Source: Streptomyces sp. SAT1 (lineage in GTDB: Bacteria > Actinomycetota > Actinomycetes > Streptomycetales > Streptomycetaceae). Taken from it: a stretch of 64,000 bases of DNA. This document shows positions 29,028 through 38,900 of the stretch, in pieces (the first letter of the stretch is position 1; every line of letters starts with the position of its first letter). Below the pieces are notes generated by a model. The model made no database searches. It was not told where the DNA came from and was given only the letters and a program-made list of their open reading frames with translations. The translations under genes and the position numbers were made by a program. The stretch lies in the NCBI RefSeq assembly GCF_001654495.1, contig NZ_CP015849.1, positions 3,137,501-3,201,500 of the forward strand, written 5' to 3'.

Positions 29028-30371
29028 TCACGCCGCAGCCGCCAGTTCCTCCCGGCGTTCGCGCGGGACGAGGCCGACCCTGGGGTGGCCGCGGTGCCAG
29101 CCGACCGTGAGGCGCAGGCCGCCGAGGCGGGTGAGGACCAGGCCGATGGTGACGGCCGCGGTGAGCGAGATGAGACCGCCGAGGGCGAAGCCGACCCGGG
29201 CGCCGTAGGCGTCGGTGACCCAGCCGACCAGGGGCGCGCCCAGCGGGGTGCCGCCCACGAAGACCATCATGAACAGGGCCATCACCCGGCCGCGCATGGC
29301 CGGGTCGGTGGACATCTGGACGGCCGTGTTGGCGGTGACGTTGACCGTCAGGCCGAAGACGCCGATGGGCGCCATCAGCAGCGCGAACAGCCAGTACGAC
29401 GGGGCCAGCGCGGCGACGATCTCCAGCACGCCGAAGAGCGCGGCGGCGCCGACCAGCACCCGCAGCCGGGCGGTGCCGCGCCGGGCGGCGAGCAGGGCGC
29501 CGACCAGGGAGCCGACCGCCATGACGGTGTTGAAGAGGCTGTAGGCGCCGGCTCCGGCGTGGAAGATGTCGTCGGCGTAGGCCGACAGCCACACCGGGAA
29601 GTTGAAGCCGAAGGTGCCGATGAAACCGACCAGCACGATCGGCCAGACCAGGTCGGGGCGGCCCGCGACATAGCGCAGGCCCTCGCGGAGCTGGCCCTTG
29701 CCGCGCGGGGTGCGCTGGACGGCGTGCAGCTCACGGGCGCGCATCAGCAGCAGGCCGCCGATGGGCGCGACGAAGGAGAGGCCGTTGGCGAGGAAGGCCC
29801 AGCCGGTACCGACCCCGGTGATCATGAGGCCCGCGACGGCGGGTCCGACCAGCCGGGCGGACTGGAAGTTGGCCGAGTTCAGGCTGACCGCGTTCTGGAG
29901 CTGCTCGGGGCCGACCATCTCGGACACGAAGGACTGACGGGCCGGGTTGTCGACGACGGTGGCCAGGCCGACGGCGAAGGCGGCGAGGTAGACGTGCCAG
30001 ACCTGGACGTGGCCGCTGAGCGTGAGCGCGGCGAGCGCCAGGCCGGTGAGGGCCATCGCGGACTGGGTGACGAGCAGGGCCGGCCGCTTGGGCAGCCGGT
30101 CGACGAGGACGCCGCCGTAGAGGCCGAACAGGAGCATCGGCAGGAACTGGAGGGCCGTGGTGATGCCCACGGCGGCGGAGGAGCCGGTGAGGCTGAGGAC
30201 CAGCCAGTCCTGGGCGATGCGCTGCATCCAGGTGCCGGTGTTGGAGACGACCTGGCCCAGGAAGAACAGCCGGTAGTTCCTGACCTTCAGCGAACTGAAC
30301 ATCGAGGACCTGCGGGGCGAGTCGTGGGCCGTCGGTGCGGGGGCGGAAGCTGCTCCGGATCCCGTACTCAA
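29028..30371 (-). CDS. MFS transporter, drug-efflux type
   Basis: 447 residues, 12 predicted membrane segments, of the MFS group with YRLFFLGQVVSNTGTWMQRI near the N-terminus (about residues 33-52). MFS motif A-like VLVDRLPKRPALL (about 87-99) lies in the first cytoplasmic loop. The N-terminal 20 residues and C-terminal 40 are cytoplasmic tails. It is 34 bp downstream of the MarR gene on the same strand, so both are probably one operon that the MarR protein controls. Efflux of a small hydrophobic compound is likely; substrate unknown. Confidence 0.85.
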   Translation of the reverse strand: MSTGSGAASAPAPTAHDSPRRSSMFSSLKVRNYRLFFLGQVVSNTGTWMQRIAQDWLVLSLTGSSAAVGITTALQFLPMLLFGLYGGVLVDRLPKRPALLVTQSAMALTGLALAALTLSGHVQVWHVYLAAFAVGLATVVDNPARQSFVSEMVGPEQLQNAVSLNSANFQSARLVGPAVAGLMITGVGTGWAFLANGLSFVAPIGGLLLMRARELHAVQRTPRGKGQLREGLRYVAGRPDLVWPIVLVGFIGTFGFNFPVWLSAYADDIFHAGAGAYSLFNTVMAVGSLVGALLAARRGTARLRVLVGAAALFGVLEIVAALAPSYWLFALLMAPIGVFGLTVNVTANTAVQMSTDPAMRGRVMALFMMVFVGGTPLGAPLVGWVTDAYGARVGFALGGLISLTAAVTIGLVLTRLGGLRLTVGWHRGHPRVGLVPRERREELAAAA

Positions 30372-30405
30372 AGTGGGTTCGCCTCCTTGCGGCTGCTGAC
30401 GTGCG

Positions 30406-30843
30406 TTACAGATGTGCGAGTTTCTCCAGCACGGGGGCGGCCTCGCGCAGCTTCGCCCACTCGTCCTCGTCGAGCCCGTCGACCAGGCGGGCCAGGAAGG
30501 CGTTCCGCTTGCGGCGGCTCTCCTCGAGCATGGTCTCGGCCTGCTCGGTGCGGGTGACGACCTTCTGGCGCCGGTCCTCGGGGTGCGGCTCCAGGCGGAC
30601 CAGGCCCTTGGCCTCCAGCAGCGCGACGATGCGGGTCATCGACGGCGGCTGCACATGCTCCTTGCGGGCCAGTTCGCCCGGGGTGGCGCTGCCGCAGTTG
30701 GACAGGGTGCCCAGCACCGACATCTCGGTGGGGCTGAGCGACTCGTCGACCCGCTGGTGCTTGAGCCGACGGGACAACCGCATCACGGCGGAGCGCAGGG
30801 AGTTCACGGCGGCTGCGTCGTCGCCATGGGTAAGGTCCGGCAT
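30406..30843 (-). CDS. MarR-family regulator of the MFS exporter
   Basis: 145 residues with a winged helix: LSPTEMSVLGTLSNCGSATP (about residues 41-60), ELARKEHVQPPSMTRIVALL (recognition helix, about 62-81) and the wing RLEPHPEDRRQKVVTRT (about 88-104). The N-terminal helices mediate dimerisation. A near-perfect inverted repeat covers the start region, indicating autorepression and co-control of the MFS gene 34 bp downstream. The ligand is presumably a substrate of the exporter. Confidence 0.9.
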   Translation of the reverse strand: MPDLTHGDDAAAVNSLRSAVMRLSRRLKHQRVDESLSPTEMSVLGTLSNCGSATPGELARKEHVQPPSMTRIVALLEAKGLVRLEPHPEDRRQKVVTRTEQAETMLEESRRKRNAFLARLVDGLDEDEWAKLREAAPVLEKLAHL

Positions 30844-30845
30844 GT

Positions 30846-30877
30846 TCTTTAGCGTAACTCATTACTCTCGCTAAAGA
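30846..30877. promoter_or_regulatory. Inverted repeat TCTTTAGCG...CGCTAAAGA, MarR operator candidate
   Basis: Nine-base arms (30846-30854 and 30869-30877) are separated by 14 A/T-rich bases and begin 3 bp before the marR-type ATG (30843). The A/T-rich interior holds possible -10 sequences on the minus strand, so binding would block initiation. The position is typical of MarR autorepression. Confidence 0.75.
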
Positions 30878-30929
30878 CCACCGCGGACGCGCACACAAAC
30901 CGTGACTCCGGCCACTCCCGTCCGCTCAC

Positions 30930-30947
30930 ATCACTCATATGGGTGAT
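30930..30947. promoter_or_regulatory. Dyad ATCACTC-ATAT-GGGTGAT upstream of the ribbon-helix-helix gene
   Basis: Seven-base arms with one mismatch around ATAT, flanked by a second inverted pair CCGTCC/GGACGG. It lies 54 bp before ATG 31001 and about 85 bp before the MarR start, so it could serve either gene; RHH proteins commonly bind such dyads in their own promoters. Confidence 0.35.
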
Positions 30948-31000
30948 ACGGACGGGGAACACGACACCTCGTGCGGAACGGTGCCGCGACCCTCGTCTCC

Positions 31001-31183
31001 ATGGGGACCAGCGTGCTCAGCCTGCGCGTGGACCGCGAGCTGCTCGACCGGCTCCGGTCCCATGCCGCGAAAAGAGGAATGAGCGTCCAGGACTATGTCG
31101 TCCAGACGCTCATCCGCAACGATTTCGACGAACGGTTCCGGTCCGCCGTCGAGGAGACGGACCGGTTCTACGGGGTCACCTGA
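31001..31183 (+). CDS. Ribbon-helix-helix (CopG/Arc-type) small protein
   Basis: 60 residues from ATG 31001: SVLSLRVDRELLDRLRSHAA (ribbon and first helix), KRGMSVQDYVVQTLIRNDF (second helix), then an acidic tail. It fits an RHH DNA-binding antitoxin or regulator. GTG at 30971 would add 10 residues and has a slightly better purine-rich upstream stretch, so the start is uncertain. No toxin gene is adjacent. Confidence 0.65.
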   Translation: MGTSVLSLRVDRELLDRLRSHAAKRGMSVQDYVVQTLIRNDFDERFRSAVEETDRFYGVT

Positions 31184-31234
31184 GCGCCCCGGCCGCCGTC
31201 CCGCCCCCGCCCCCGCCCATCGGGGCTACCGGGC

Positions 31235-32683
31235 TCAGGTGAGTCCCAGGGCCGGCATCAGGTAGTAGAAGGCGAAGACCGCCGCGACCACGTACATCGC
31301 CACCGGCACCTCGCGGGAGCGCCCCGCGGCCAGGCGCAGCGCGACGAAGGTGATGAAGCCCATCCCGATGCCGTTGGTGATCGAGTAGGTGAACGGCATC
31401 ATCAGCATCGTCACGAAGGCCGGGATCGCGATCGTGTGGTCGGCCCAGTCGATCTCCCGGATCGAGCCGGACAGGATCAGGAAGCCGACCGCGAGCAGCG
31501 CCGGGGTGGCCGCCTGGGACGGGACCATGGTGGCGATCGGGGTGAGGAAGAGCGCGACGGCGAAGAGCAGGCCGGTGACGACGTTGGCGAAGCCGGTCCG
31601 CGCGCCCTCGCCGACACCGGCCGTGGACTCCACGAAGCAGGTGGTGGCCGAGGCGGAGCTGGCACCGCCGGCGGCGACGGCGATGCCGTCGACGAAGAGC
31701 ACCTTGTTCATGCCGGGCATCTGGCCCTGCGCGTCCGTCAGCTTGGCCTCGTCGCTGATGCCCATGATCGTGCCCATGGCGTCGAAGAAGCAGGACAGCA
31801 GCACGGTGAAGACGAACAGGATGCCGGTCAGCAGGCCGACCTTGTCGAAGCCGCCGAACAGGCTGACCTTGCCGAGCAGCCCGAAGTCCGGGGTGGAGAC
31901 GGGGTTGCCCGGCCACTTGGGCGTGGTCAGGCCCCAGGACGGCACGTGCGCGACGGCGTTGATCACGACCGCGAGGACGGTCATGGCGACGATCGAGATG
32001 AGGATCGCGCCGGGCACCTTGCGCACGATCAGCGCGAGGGTGAGCAGCGCGCCCAGCACGAAGACCAGGACCGGCCAGCCGTTGAGGTGGCCGTCGGCGC
32101 CGAGCTGGAGCGGGACGGTGGTGTGGGCGGCGTCCGGCATACGGGAGACGAACCCGGAGTCCACCAGGCCGATCAGCATGATGAACAGGCCGATGCCGAT
32201 GGAGATGCCCTTGCGCAGCCCGAGCGGCACCGCGTTCATCACGCGCTCGCGCAGCCCGGTGGCGACCAGCAGCATCACCACGAAGCCGGCGAGGACGACC
32301 ATGCCCATCGCGTCCGGCCAGGACATGCGCGGGGCGAGCTGGAGCGCGACGACCGTGTTGACGCCGAGGCCGGCGGCCAGCGCGATCGGGACGTTGCCGA
32401 TGACGCCCATGAGGAGCGTGGTGAAGGCCGCGGTCAGGGCGGTGGCGGTGACCAGCTGGCCGTTGTCGAGCTGGTGCCCGTACATGTCCTTCGCGCTGCC
32501 CAGGATGATCGGGTTCAGCACGATGATGTAGGCCATCGCGAAGAAGGTGGCGAAGCCGCCGCGGATCTCGCGGGGCAGGGAGCTGCCCCGCTCGGAGACC
32601 TTGAAGTAGCGGTCGAGGGCGCCGAAGGCGGGTGTTCCCGGCTTCTGGGGGGCGGGGACCTTGGCGGTGGCCGAGGTGGACAT
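31235..32683 (-). CDS. NCS2 purine permease (AzgA/PbuG type)
   Basis: 482 residues with about 12-14 membrane segments. Family signatures: GGFATFFAMAYIIVLNPIIL (about residues 42-61), GVIGNVPIALAAGLGVNTVV (about 94-113), SCFFDAMGTIMGISDEA (about 300) and FVESTAGVGEGARTGFANVV (about 355-374). AzgA-like members import adenine, guanine or hypoxanthine by proton symport. ATG at 32683 is preceded by GAGGT at a normal distance; a GTG 19 codons upstream is a poor alternative. About 290 bp of upstream space toward DUF2530 hold an A/T-richer stretch (32795-32860), presumably the promoter. Confidence 0.88.
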   Translation of the reverse strand: MSTSATAKVPAPQKPGTPAFGALDRYFKVSERGSSLPREIRGGFATFFAMAYIIVLNPIILGSAKDMYGHQLDNGQLVTATALTAAFTTLLMGVIGNVPIALAAGLGVNTVVALQLAPRMSWPDAMGMVVLAGFVVMLLVATGLRERVMNAVPLGLRKGISIGIGLFIMLIGLVDSGFVSRMPDAAHTTVPLQLGADGHLNGWPVLVFVLGALLTLALIVRKVPGAILISIVAMTVLAVVINAVAHVPSWGLTTPKWPGNPVSTPDFGLLGKVSLFGGFDKVGLLTGILFVFTVLLSCFFDAMGTIMGISDEAKLTDAQGQMPGMNKVLFVDGIAVAAGGASSASATTCFVESTAGVGEGARTGFANVVTGLLFAVALFLTPIATMVPSQAATPALLAVGFLILSGSIREIDWADHTIAIPAFVTMLMMPFTYSITNGIGMGFITFVALRLAAGRSREVPVAMYVVAAVFAFYYLMPALGLT

Positions 32684-32958
32684 GCGGATGACCTCAGGGG
32701 TGCGGGAAGTACGTGAGTACCGGGCCGGGACGGGGACCAAACGTGAACGAGTCCGCCACTTCCGTCACCGGCAGGTTCCCCCCGGACTGCCCCGTTGGTG
32801 CTTTTCTACGACAAGAAGTGGCCAGACTCAGACTGTTTCAGTATGAACATATGAAGCCCGAAAAGGCCATCTCCGCGCGTAGACCCCGTGCCGGCCCCAC
32901 CCCTGACCCTGCGCCGGGCCGCGCCCGACTCTCCTTCTGTCCGCCGCGCACCGGGCCG

Positions 32959-32964
32959 TAAGCT
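32959..32964 (+). promoter_or_regulatory. -10-like TAAGCT of the DUF2530 gene
   Basis: TAAGCT ends 6 nt before ATG 32971; TTCTGT (32935-32940) lies 18 bp upstream as a possible -35. The spacing implies a leaderless transcript. Confidence 0.5.
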
Positions 32965-32970
32965 GGGCCC

Positions 32971-33258
32971 ATGGCGAAGTGGACCCCCAAGCACGAGGCG
33001 CCGGAGCCCCTGGAGGGCCCCGTGGTCGCCACCATCACCGGCGGCACGATCGTGTGGTTCGTCCTCTTCCTGGTCCAGCTCCCCTTCTACGGCTGGTTCG
33101 ACGACCACGGCCGCACCTGGTGGCTGTGGACCTGCCTGGCCGGCGGCGGCCTCGGCCTGATCGGCATCTGGTACGTGCGCAAGCGCGACGCGGCGATCAA
33201 GCGCGCGGCCCGGCGGCAGGACGCGGCCCCGGCGGGCCGCCCGGCCACGGCGGAGTAG
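32971..33258 (+). CDS. DUF2530 two-segment membrane protein
   Basis: 95 residues. Polar start MAKWTPKHEAPEPLEGPVVA, two hydrophobic helices (TIVWFVLFLVQLPFY and WTCLAGGGLGLIGIWYV) and a basic C-terminus (RKRDAAIKRAARR). This matches the actinobacterial DUF2530 family. Function unknown. Confidence 0.85.
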   Translation: MAKWTPKHEAPEPLEGPVVATITGGTIVWFVLFLVQLPFYGWFDDHGRTWWLWTCLAGGGLGLIGIWYVRKRDAAIKRAARRQDAAPAGRPATAE

Positions 33259-33481
33259 CGGCCCCGGAGCGGCCAGAGCGGAGCGGCCAGGGCGAAGCGG
33301 TCAGGGCGGAGTGGCGTCGGCGGGGTCTTGGCCCCGGAGCGGCGACGGTCCGGCCGGGCATGGGTGCGGGGCACCAGTTCCCCCGGGCAGGGCCCCCACC
33401 GGCTACGACCCTCGCAGGACACGCGTCATCCCCTGGTCGGATCTTGCCCCCGCTCGACGAGTGAAGCCGCACATCGCCACG

Positions 33482-33487
33482 TACCGT
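33482..33487 (+). promoter_or_regulatory. -10-like TACCGT of the P-type ATPase gene
   Basis: TACCGT ends 7 nt before ATG 33495 with no ribosome-binding site between; the -35 region is unclear. The 236 bp between DUF2530 and this gene carry only GCGGAGCGGCCAG-like short repeats. Confidence 0.45.
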
Positions 33488-33494
33488 CGAAAGC

Positions 33495-35891
33495 ATGAGC
33501 CATACCGACGCGGGCGCGGAGCTCGACCCCGTACATCCCCTGCCCGTCCCGCCGGCGCGAGCGCCCGGACTGACCCATGCCGAGGTGGCCGAGCGCCTGG
33601 CCCGCGGCGAGGTCAACGACGTGCCGGTGCGCAGCAGCCGTTCCCTCGCCGAGATCGTCCGGGCGAACGTCTTCACGCGCTTCAACGCGATCATCGGCGT
33701 GCTCTGGCTGGTCACGCTGTTCGTCGCGCCGATCCAGGACAGCCTCTTCGGCTTCGTGATCATCGCCAACACCGGCATCGGGATCATCCAGGAGTGGCGG
33801 GCCAAGAAGACGCTGGACTCGCTCGCCGTGATCGGCGAGTCCCGGCCCACCGTCCGGCGCGACGGCGCCGCCACCGAGATCGCCACCTCGGAGATCGTCC
33901 TCGACGACGTGCTGGAGATCGGCCCCGGGGACAAGATCGTCGTGGACGGCACCTGTGTGGAGGCCGACGGTCTGGAGATCGACGAGTCGCTGCTCACCGG
34001 CGAGGCCGACCCGGTCGTCAAACACCCCGGCGACCAGGTCATGTCCGGCAGCTTCGTGGTCGCCGGGGGCGGCGCGTTCCGGGCGGTCAAGGTCGGACAC
34101 AAGGCCTACGCGGCCCAGCTCGCCGAGGAGGCGTCCCGCTTCACCCTCGTCCACTCCGAGCTGCGCACGGGCATCTCCACCATCCTCAAGTACGTCACCT
34201 GGATGATGGTGCCCACCGCGCTCGGCCTGGTCGTCAGCCAGCTCGTGGCGAAGGACGACGACCTCAAGGACTCGGTCGCCCGCACCATCGGCGGGATCGT
34301 GCCGATGGTCCCGGAGGGGCTGGTCCTGCTCACCTCGGTGGCCTTCGCCATCGGCGTCATCCGGCTGGGCCGCAAGCAGTGCCTGGTGCAGGAGCTGCCC
34401 GCCATCGAGGGCCTGGCCCGCGTCGACACCGTCTGCCTGGACAAGACCGGCACCCTCACCGAGGGCGGCATGGACGTCACCGAGCTGCGCACGCTCAACG
34501 GCCAGCCCGAGCCGTACGTCCGCCAGGTGCTCGGCGCGCTCGGCGAGTCCGACCCGCGTCCCAACGCCTCCCTCCAGGCGATCATCGACGCCTGCCCGGA
34601 CACCGAGGAGTGGCGCTGCGTGGAGTCGCTGCCCTTCTCCTCCGCCCGCAAGTACAGCGGCGCCAGCTTCAGCGAGAGCGACGGCGAGTCCAGTACGTGG
34701 CTGCTGGGCGCCCCGGACGTGCTGCTGCCCGAGGACTCGCCCGCGCTCGCCGAGACCGTCCGCCTCAACGAGCAGGGCCTGCGGGTGCTGCTGCTGGCCC
34801 GCGCTGGGCGCGAGCTGGACGATCCGGCGGTGGCCTCGGACGTCACCCCGGCCGCGCTGGTCGTGCTGGAGCAGCGGCTGCGCCCGGACGCGGCCGACAC
34901 CCTGCGCTACTTCGCCGACCAGGACGTCCACGCCAAGGTCATCTCCGGTGACAACGCGGTGTCGGTGGGCGCGGTGGCCGCCAAGGTCGGGCTCACCGGC
35001 GCCGCCGTCGACGCGCGCCGGCTGCCCGCCGAACGCGACGACCTGGCCCGGGAGCTGGACGAGGCGACCGTGTTCGGCCGGGTCACCCCGCAGCAGAAGC
35101 GGGACATGGTGGGCGCCCTCCAGTCGCGCGGGCACACCGTCGCGATGACCGGCGACGGCGTCAACGACGTCCTCGCGCTCAAGGACGCCGACATCGGCGT
35201 CTCCATGGGCTCCGGTTCGGAGGCCACCCGCGCGGTCGCCCAGATCGTCCTGCTGAACAACAGCTTCTCGGTGCTGCCGTCCGTGGTCGCCGAGGGGCGG
35301 CGGGTCATCGGGAACATCACCCGGGTCGCGACGCTGTTCCTGGTCAAGACGGTCTACTCGGTGCTGCTCGCCGTGCTGGTGGTGTGCTCGCAGGTGGAGT
35401 ACCCCTTCCTGCCCCGGCACCTGACCCTGCTGTCCACGCTCACCATCGGCGTCCCCGCCTTCTTCCTCGCCCTCGCCCCGAACACCGAGCGGGCCCGCCC
35501 GCACTTCGTCCGCCGGGTCATGCGCTACGCGGTGCCGGGCGGGGTGGTCGCCGCCGTCGCGACCTTCGTGACGTATCTGATCGCCCGCCACCACTACACC
35601 GGCCCGCAGGCCCTGGACGCGGAGACCAGCGCGGCCACCCTCACCCTCTTCCTGATCTCCATGTGGGTGCTGGCGATCATCGCCCGCCCCTACACCTGGT
35701 GGCGGGTGCTGCTGGTGGCCGCGATGGGGGCGGCCTTCCTCGTCGTGCTGGCCGTGCCCGCGCTCCAGCAGTTCTTCGCGCTGAAGCTGGTGGGGACGGC
35801 GATGCCCTGGACGGCGGTGGGCATCGCCGTGGCGGCGTCGGCCGTGCTGGAGTTCCTGTGGAAGTGGGTGGGGCGGCGCTTCCCGGTCTAG
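33495..35891 (+). CDS. Cation-transporting P-type ATPase (CtpE-like)
   Basis: 798 residues. Actuator-domain motif SLLTGEADPVVK (about residues 168-179), fourth-helix motif GGIVPMVPEGLVLLTS (about 264-279), phosphorylation motif VCLDKTGTLTEGG (Asp about 316) and hinge MTGDGVNDVLALKDADIG (about 550-567). Membrane segments flank these in the 2-2-6 pattern, with no N-terminal heavy-metal domain. The MVPEGLV sequence in place of CPC/SPC argues against heavy-metal pumps and resembles mycobacterial CtpE, implicated in calcium uptake. The ion remains unproven. Monocistronic by appearance. Confidence 0.88.
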   Translation: MSHTDAGAELDPVHPLPVPPARAPGLTHAEVAERLARGEVNDVPVRSSRSLAEIVRANVFTRFNAIIGVLWLVTLFVAPIQDSLFGFVIIANTGIGIIQEWRAKKTLDSLAVIGESRPTVRRDGAATEIATSEIVLDDVLEIGPGDKIVVDGTCVEADGLEIDESLLTGEADPVVKHPGDQVMSGSFVVAGGGAFRAVKVGHKAYAAQLAEEASRFTLVHSELRTGISTILKYVTWMMVPTALGLVVSQLVAKDDDLKDSVARTIGGIVPMVPEGLVLLTSVAFAIGVIRLGRKQCLVQELPAIEGLARVDTVCLDKTGTLTEGGMDVTELRTLNGQPEPYVRQVLGALGESDPRPNASLQAIIDACPDTEEWRCVESLPFSSARKYSGASFSESDGESSTWLLGAPDVLLPEDSPALAETVRLNEQGLRVLLLARAGRELDDPAVASDVTPAALVVLEQRLRPDAADTLRYFADQDVHAKVISGDNAVSVGAVAAKVGLTGAAVDARRLPAERDDLARELDEATVFGRVTPQQKRDMVGALQSRGHTVAMTGDGVNDVLALKDADIGVSMGSGSEATRAVAQIVLLNNSFSVLPSVVAEGRRVIGNITRVATLFLVKTVYSVLLAVLVVCSQVEYPFLPRHLTLLSTLTIGVPAFFLALAPNTERARPHFVRRVMRYAVPGGVVAAVATFVTYLIARHHYTGPQALDAETSAATLTLFLISMWVLAIIARPYTWWRVLLVAAMGAAFLVVLAVPALQQFFALKLVGTAMPWTAVGIAVAASAVLEFLWKWVGRRFPV

Positions 35892-35929
35892 CCACGTGCC
35901 GTCAGGGGCGGGCCGGGGGCCGTGGAGCC

Positions 35930-38900
35930 TCAGTCGAACCAGCGGTCCCGGGCCAGCTCCTCCGTGCGGGTCGGGTCCTCCAGCAGGGCGGCGACCTCGA
36001 AGCGGCGGGGCCACTGGCCCGCCGCCCAGGCCAGCCCGGCGGCCACGCCCTCCAGGGTGGCGGCGTGCAGGACGCCGTCGTCGGTGAGGCGCCAGTCCAG
36101 CTCGGTGCCGTCCACGACCAGCTCCTCGTGCTCGACGTAGGCGGCGGGCGTGCGCGGGCCGAGCAGCACGCGTACCGGCTCCGGTACGCCGTGCTCGGTG
36201 CCCTCGGAGTCCACCGCGCCGGTGACCGACTCGCTCAGCCGCCGCACCTGGAGCAGCTCGGCCAGTTCGGCGGCGCGCGCGGGCCGTACCGGCAGCAGCG
36301 GGACGCCCGCGGTGAAGGGCAGCAGGTCCGGCGAGTCGCACACCACGGCCTCGGCCGCGTCCACCACCTCGACCCGGCCGTCCACGACGGCCCGCAGCTC
36401 GTCGGGCAGGGTGACCTGCTCCGGGTCCAGGTCGGCGAGCGCGCCGTACAGGGCGTGCAACTGGGCGGGGGCCACCGGGCGTTCGGGGTCGGCGAGCCGG
36501 TCGAGGAGTTCGGCGGCGCCGCCCGGCTCGTCCAGCAGGGCGGCCACGGAGGTGCGCACGCCCAGGGCGCGCAGCACCTGCTCGTCCTCGAAGCCGGTGG
36601 CGTCGGCCTCGTCGTACAGGCCGCGCAGCAGCGGGTCGGACCCGGCGGCGCGCAGACCGGCCGGGCGGCGCCCGCCGAGCACCGGGTGCCCGCGCAGCCA
36701 CCACGCGGTGTAGGGGCGTACGACCTCGTGGGTGCCGTCCGGCAGCAGGATCCGCACCGGCTGGGTGAGCGCGTCGCGCAGCGGCGGCCGGGCGAGCAGG
36801 GCCAGCGCGCGCGGCCACTGGTCGTCGTCCACGAGGTCCAGGTCGCGCACGGCGACGAGTTCGGTGGCGACCGGCGGGACCGGGGTGTCCGGGAAGCGGT
36901 CGAGGACGTCCTCGCACCACACGTCGACCGCGTCGAGCAGCCCCGGGTCGTCGGGCTCGGGGAAGTCGGCCTCGCGCGGCTCCAGTTCGTCCGGGTCCAG
37001 GACGACGTCGGTGGCGCGGACGAGTGCGAAGTCCACGAGCACCCCGCAGGCGGCCAGCGGCTGTTCGCCCCAGCGGGCGGCCAGCTCGCCGTCCACGGAG
37101 GGCAGTTCGCCCTCGCGCATGACCTGGGCGAACGGGCCGCCGGGGAAGACCAGTTCACCGGCCGGGGCGAGTTCGCCGTCCTCGTCGGGCAGGGCGAGCG
37201 CGCCGAGCCAGGGTTCGTCGCCCGGCTCCAGGCCCGCGTCGCGGACCAGCGCGAGGACGGTGTCGGCGAGTTCCTCGGCGTCCGGGGTGTCCTCGTCCCA
37301 GGCGCCGCCGTCCTCGTCCAGGGAGGCGGCGACCGCGGCCCGCACCTGCGGGGTGGTGAGCACCGCGCGCGCGGTGGCGGGCAGCGCGCCCAGCTTCTCC
37401 AGGATCGGGTGGGCGGCGTCCGGGTGGGCCACCTTCAGACCGAGCCGGGCCAGCACCTCCGGGTCCGCGACGGCGACGGCGTCCCCGGTGGGCAGCAGCA
37501 CCTGCCGGGGCCCGATCGTGGTGCGGCCGTCGGCCAGCGGCACGGGCAGCCCGGTGAGCCGGTCCGGGTCGACACCGGCCAGGCTGTCGTACAGCCGCCG
37601 CCACCAGCCGGGCTCCTTCTCCAGTCCGGCCAGCCGGTCCACGGCGTCGGTCAGCGGGACGCGGGCCACGCCCAGCGTGCGCAGCTCCACCCGCCGCTCC
37701 AGTCCGGCGGGCAGCAGGGTGGGCAGCACCTCGGCGAGGACCCGTACGGTCTCGGCGCCCGCGCCCTCCACCACCTCGGCGTCGCGCGGCCGCAGCGCGG
37801 CGGGCAGCTCGTCGGCGGTGTCGGCGCCATCCAGGTTGTCTGCGGTGTCGGCGGTGTCCGGTCCGTCGCGGTGGGCGGCGGCGGGCGGCAGGAAGGCGGT
37901 GCGCGGCAGCCGCTCCAGGATCGCCTGGCGCAGGGTGCCGTCCAGTTCGCCCTTGCCGAGCGGGCCGGGGACGAGTCCGATGAGCGCGTCGGACACCGGC
38001 CGCCAGTCGGCGAGGAGCCCGGCGTAGGCGTCGGCGGCGCGCTGCGCGAGGAAGTCGGTGAGCGGGCCGGGCGCGGTGTGCCGACGGGTGGTGTCCAGCG
38101 GGAACGAGGCGATGAGCAGGGCGGGGACGCCCAGGGGCTCGTCGCTGGGGGTGGGCGCGTGCACGACCGGGCTGGTGCGCGGGGCGCGCGGGGCGCCGTC
38201 CTCGTCCACGGGGACCGCCCAGGTCAGGGACCAGCGGGGGCGCAGCCGCTCCTCCACCGGCCGGTCGGCCAGGAGGTCGGCGGTGAGCGGGCCGTGCGCG
38301 CCGGCGGTGCGCCAGCGGGTGGTGCCCTCGCGGGTGTCCTCCACGACCGTGAGCGCGCCCTCGGTGCGGCGGCGCAGGGTGCGCGGGGCGTCGTCGCCGG
38401 TCTCGACGACGACCTCGGCCAGGCCCGGCAGGGCGAGCAGCAGGGCGTCGTCGACCGCGCGCAGCAGCCGCTCGGCGAGGTCGGCGGCGGCCGTGTCGCG
38501 CAGCGGCAGGATGACGGCCGTGTCGTACGGGCCGGGCGCGGTGCCCTCGGCGGCGAACGGGAGCCGCAGCAGCGGGACATGGCCGTCGCGGCGGCGGATC
38601 TCGTCGCCGAGGCCGGGGCTGTGCCGGGCGGTCTCCTCCGCCAGGTTCCGGGCCTCGGCCAGCGACCAGCGCACCCCGCCGTGCCGCCCGACGACGGCGG
38701 GCTCGTCGGTGACGGCGAGCACGGCGGCGAAGCCGACGCCGAAGCGGCCCACGGAGGCCACGCGGCCGTCCCCGGTGTCCCGCTTCGCCGAGGCGCGCAG
38801 CGTGGACAGCGACTCCACCCCGGTCGCGTCCAGCGGGGCACCGGTGTTGGCGGCGACGAGGACGCCGTCGCGCAGGGTGAGCCGCAGCCGGCCCGGTACT

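Noticed and set aside
32840..32862. TTCA...TGAA/TATGAACATA dyad upstream of the NCS2 permease
   Set aside because: The arms are only four bases and the core is imperfect; this is an A/T-rich promoter stretch where such matches are easy by chance.
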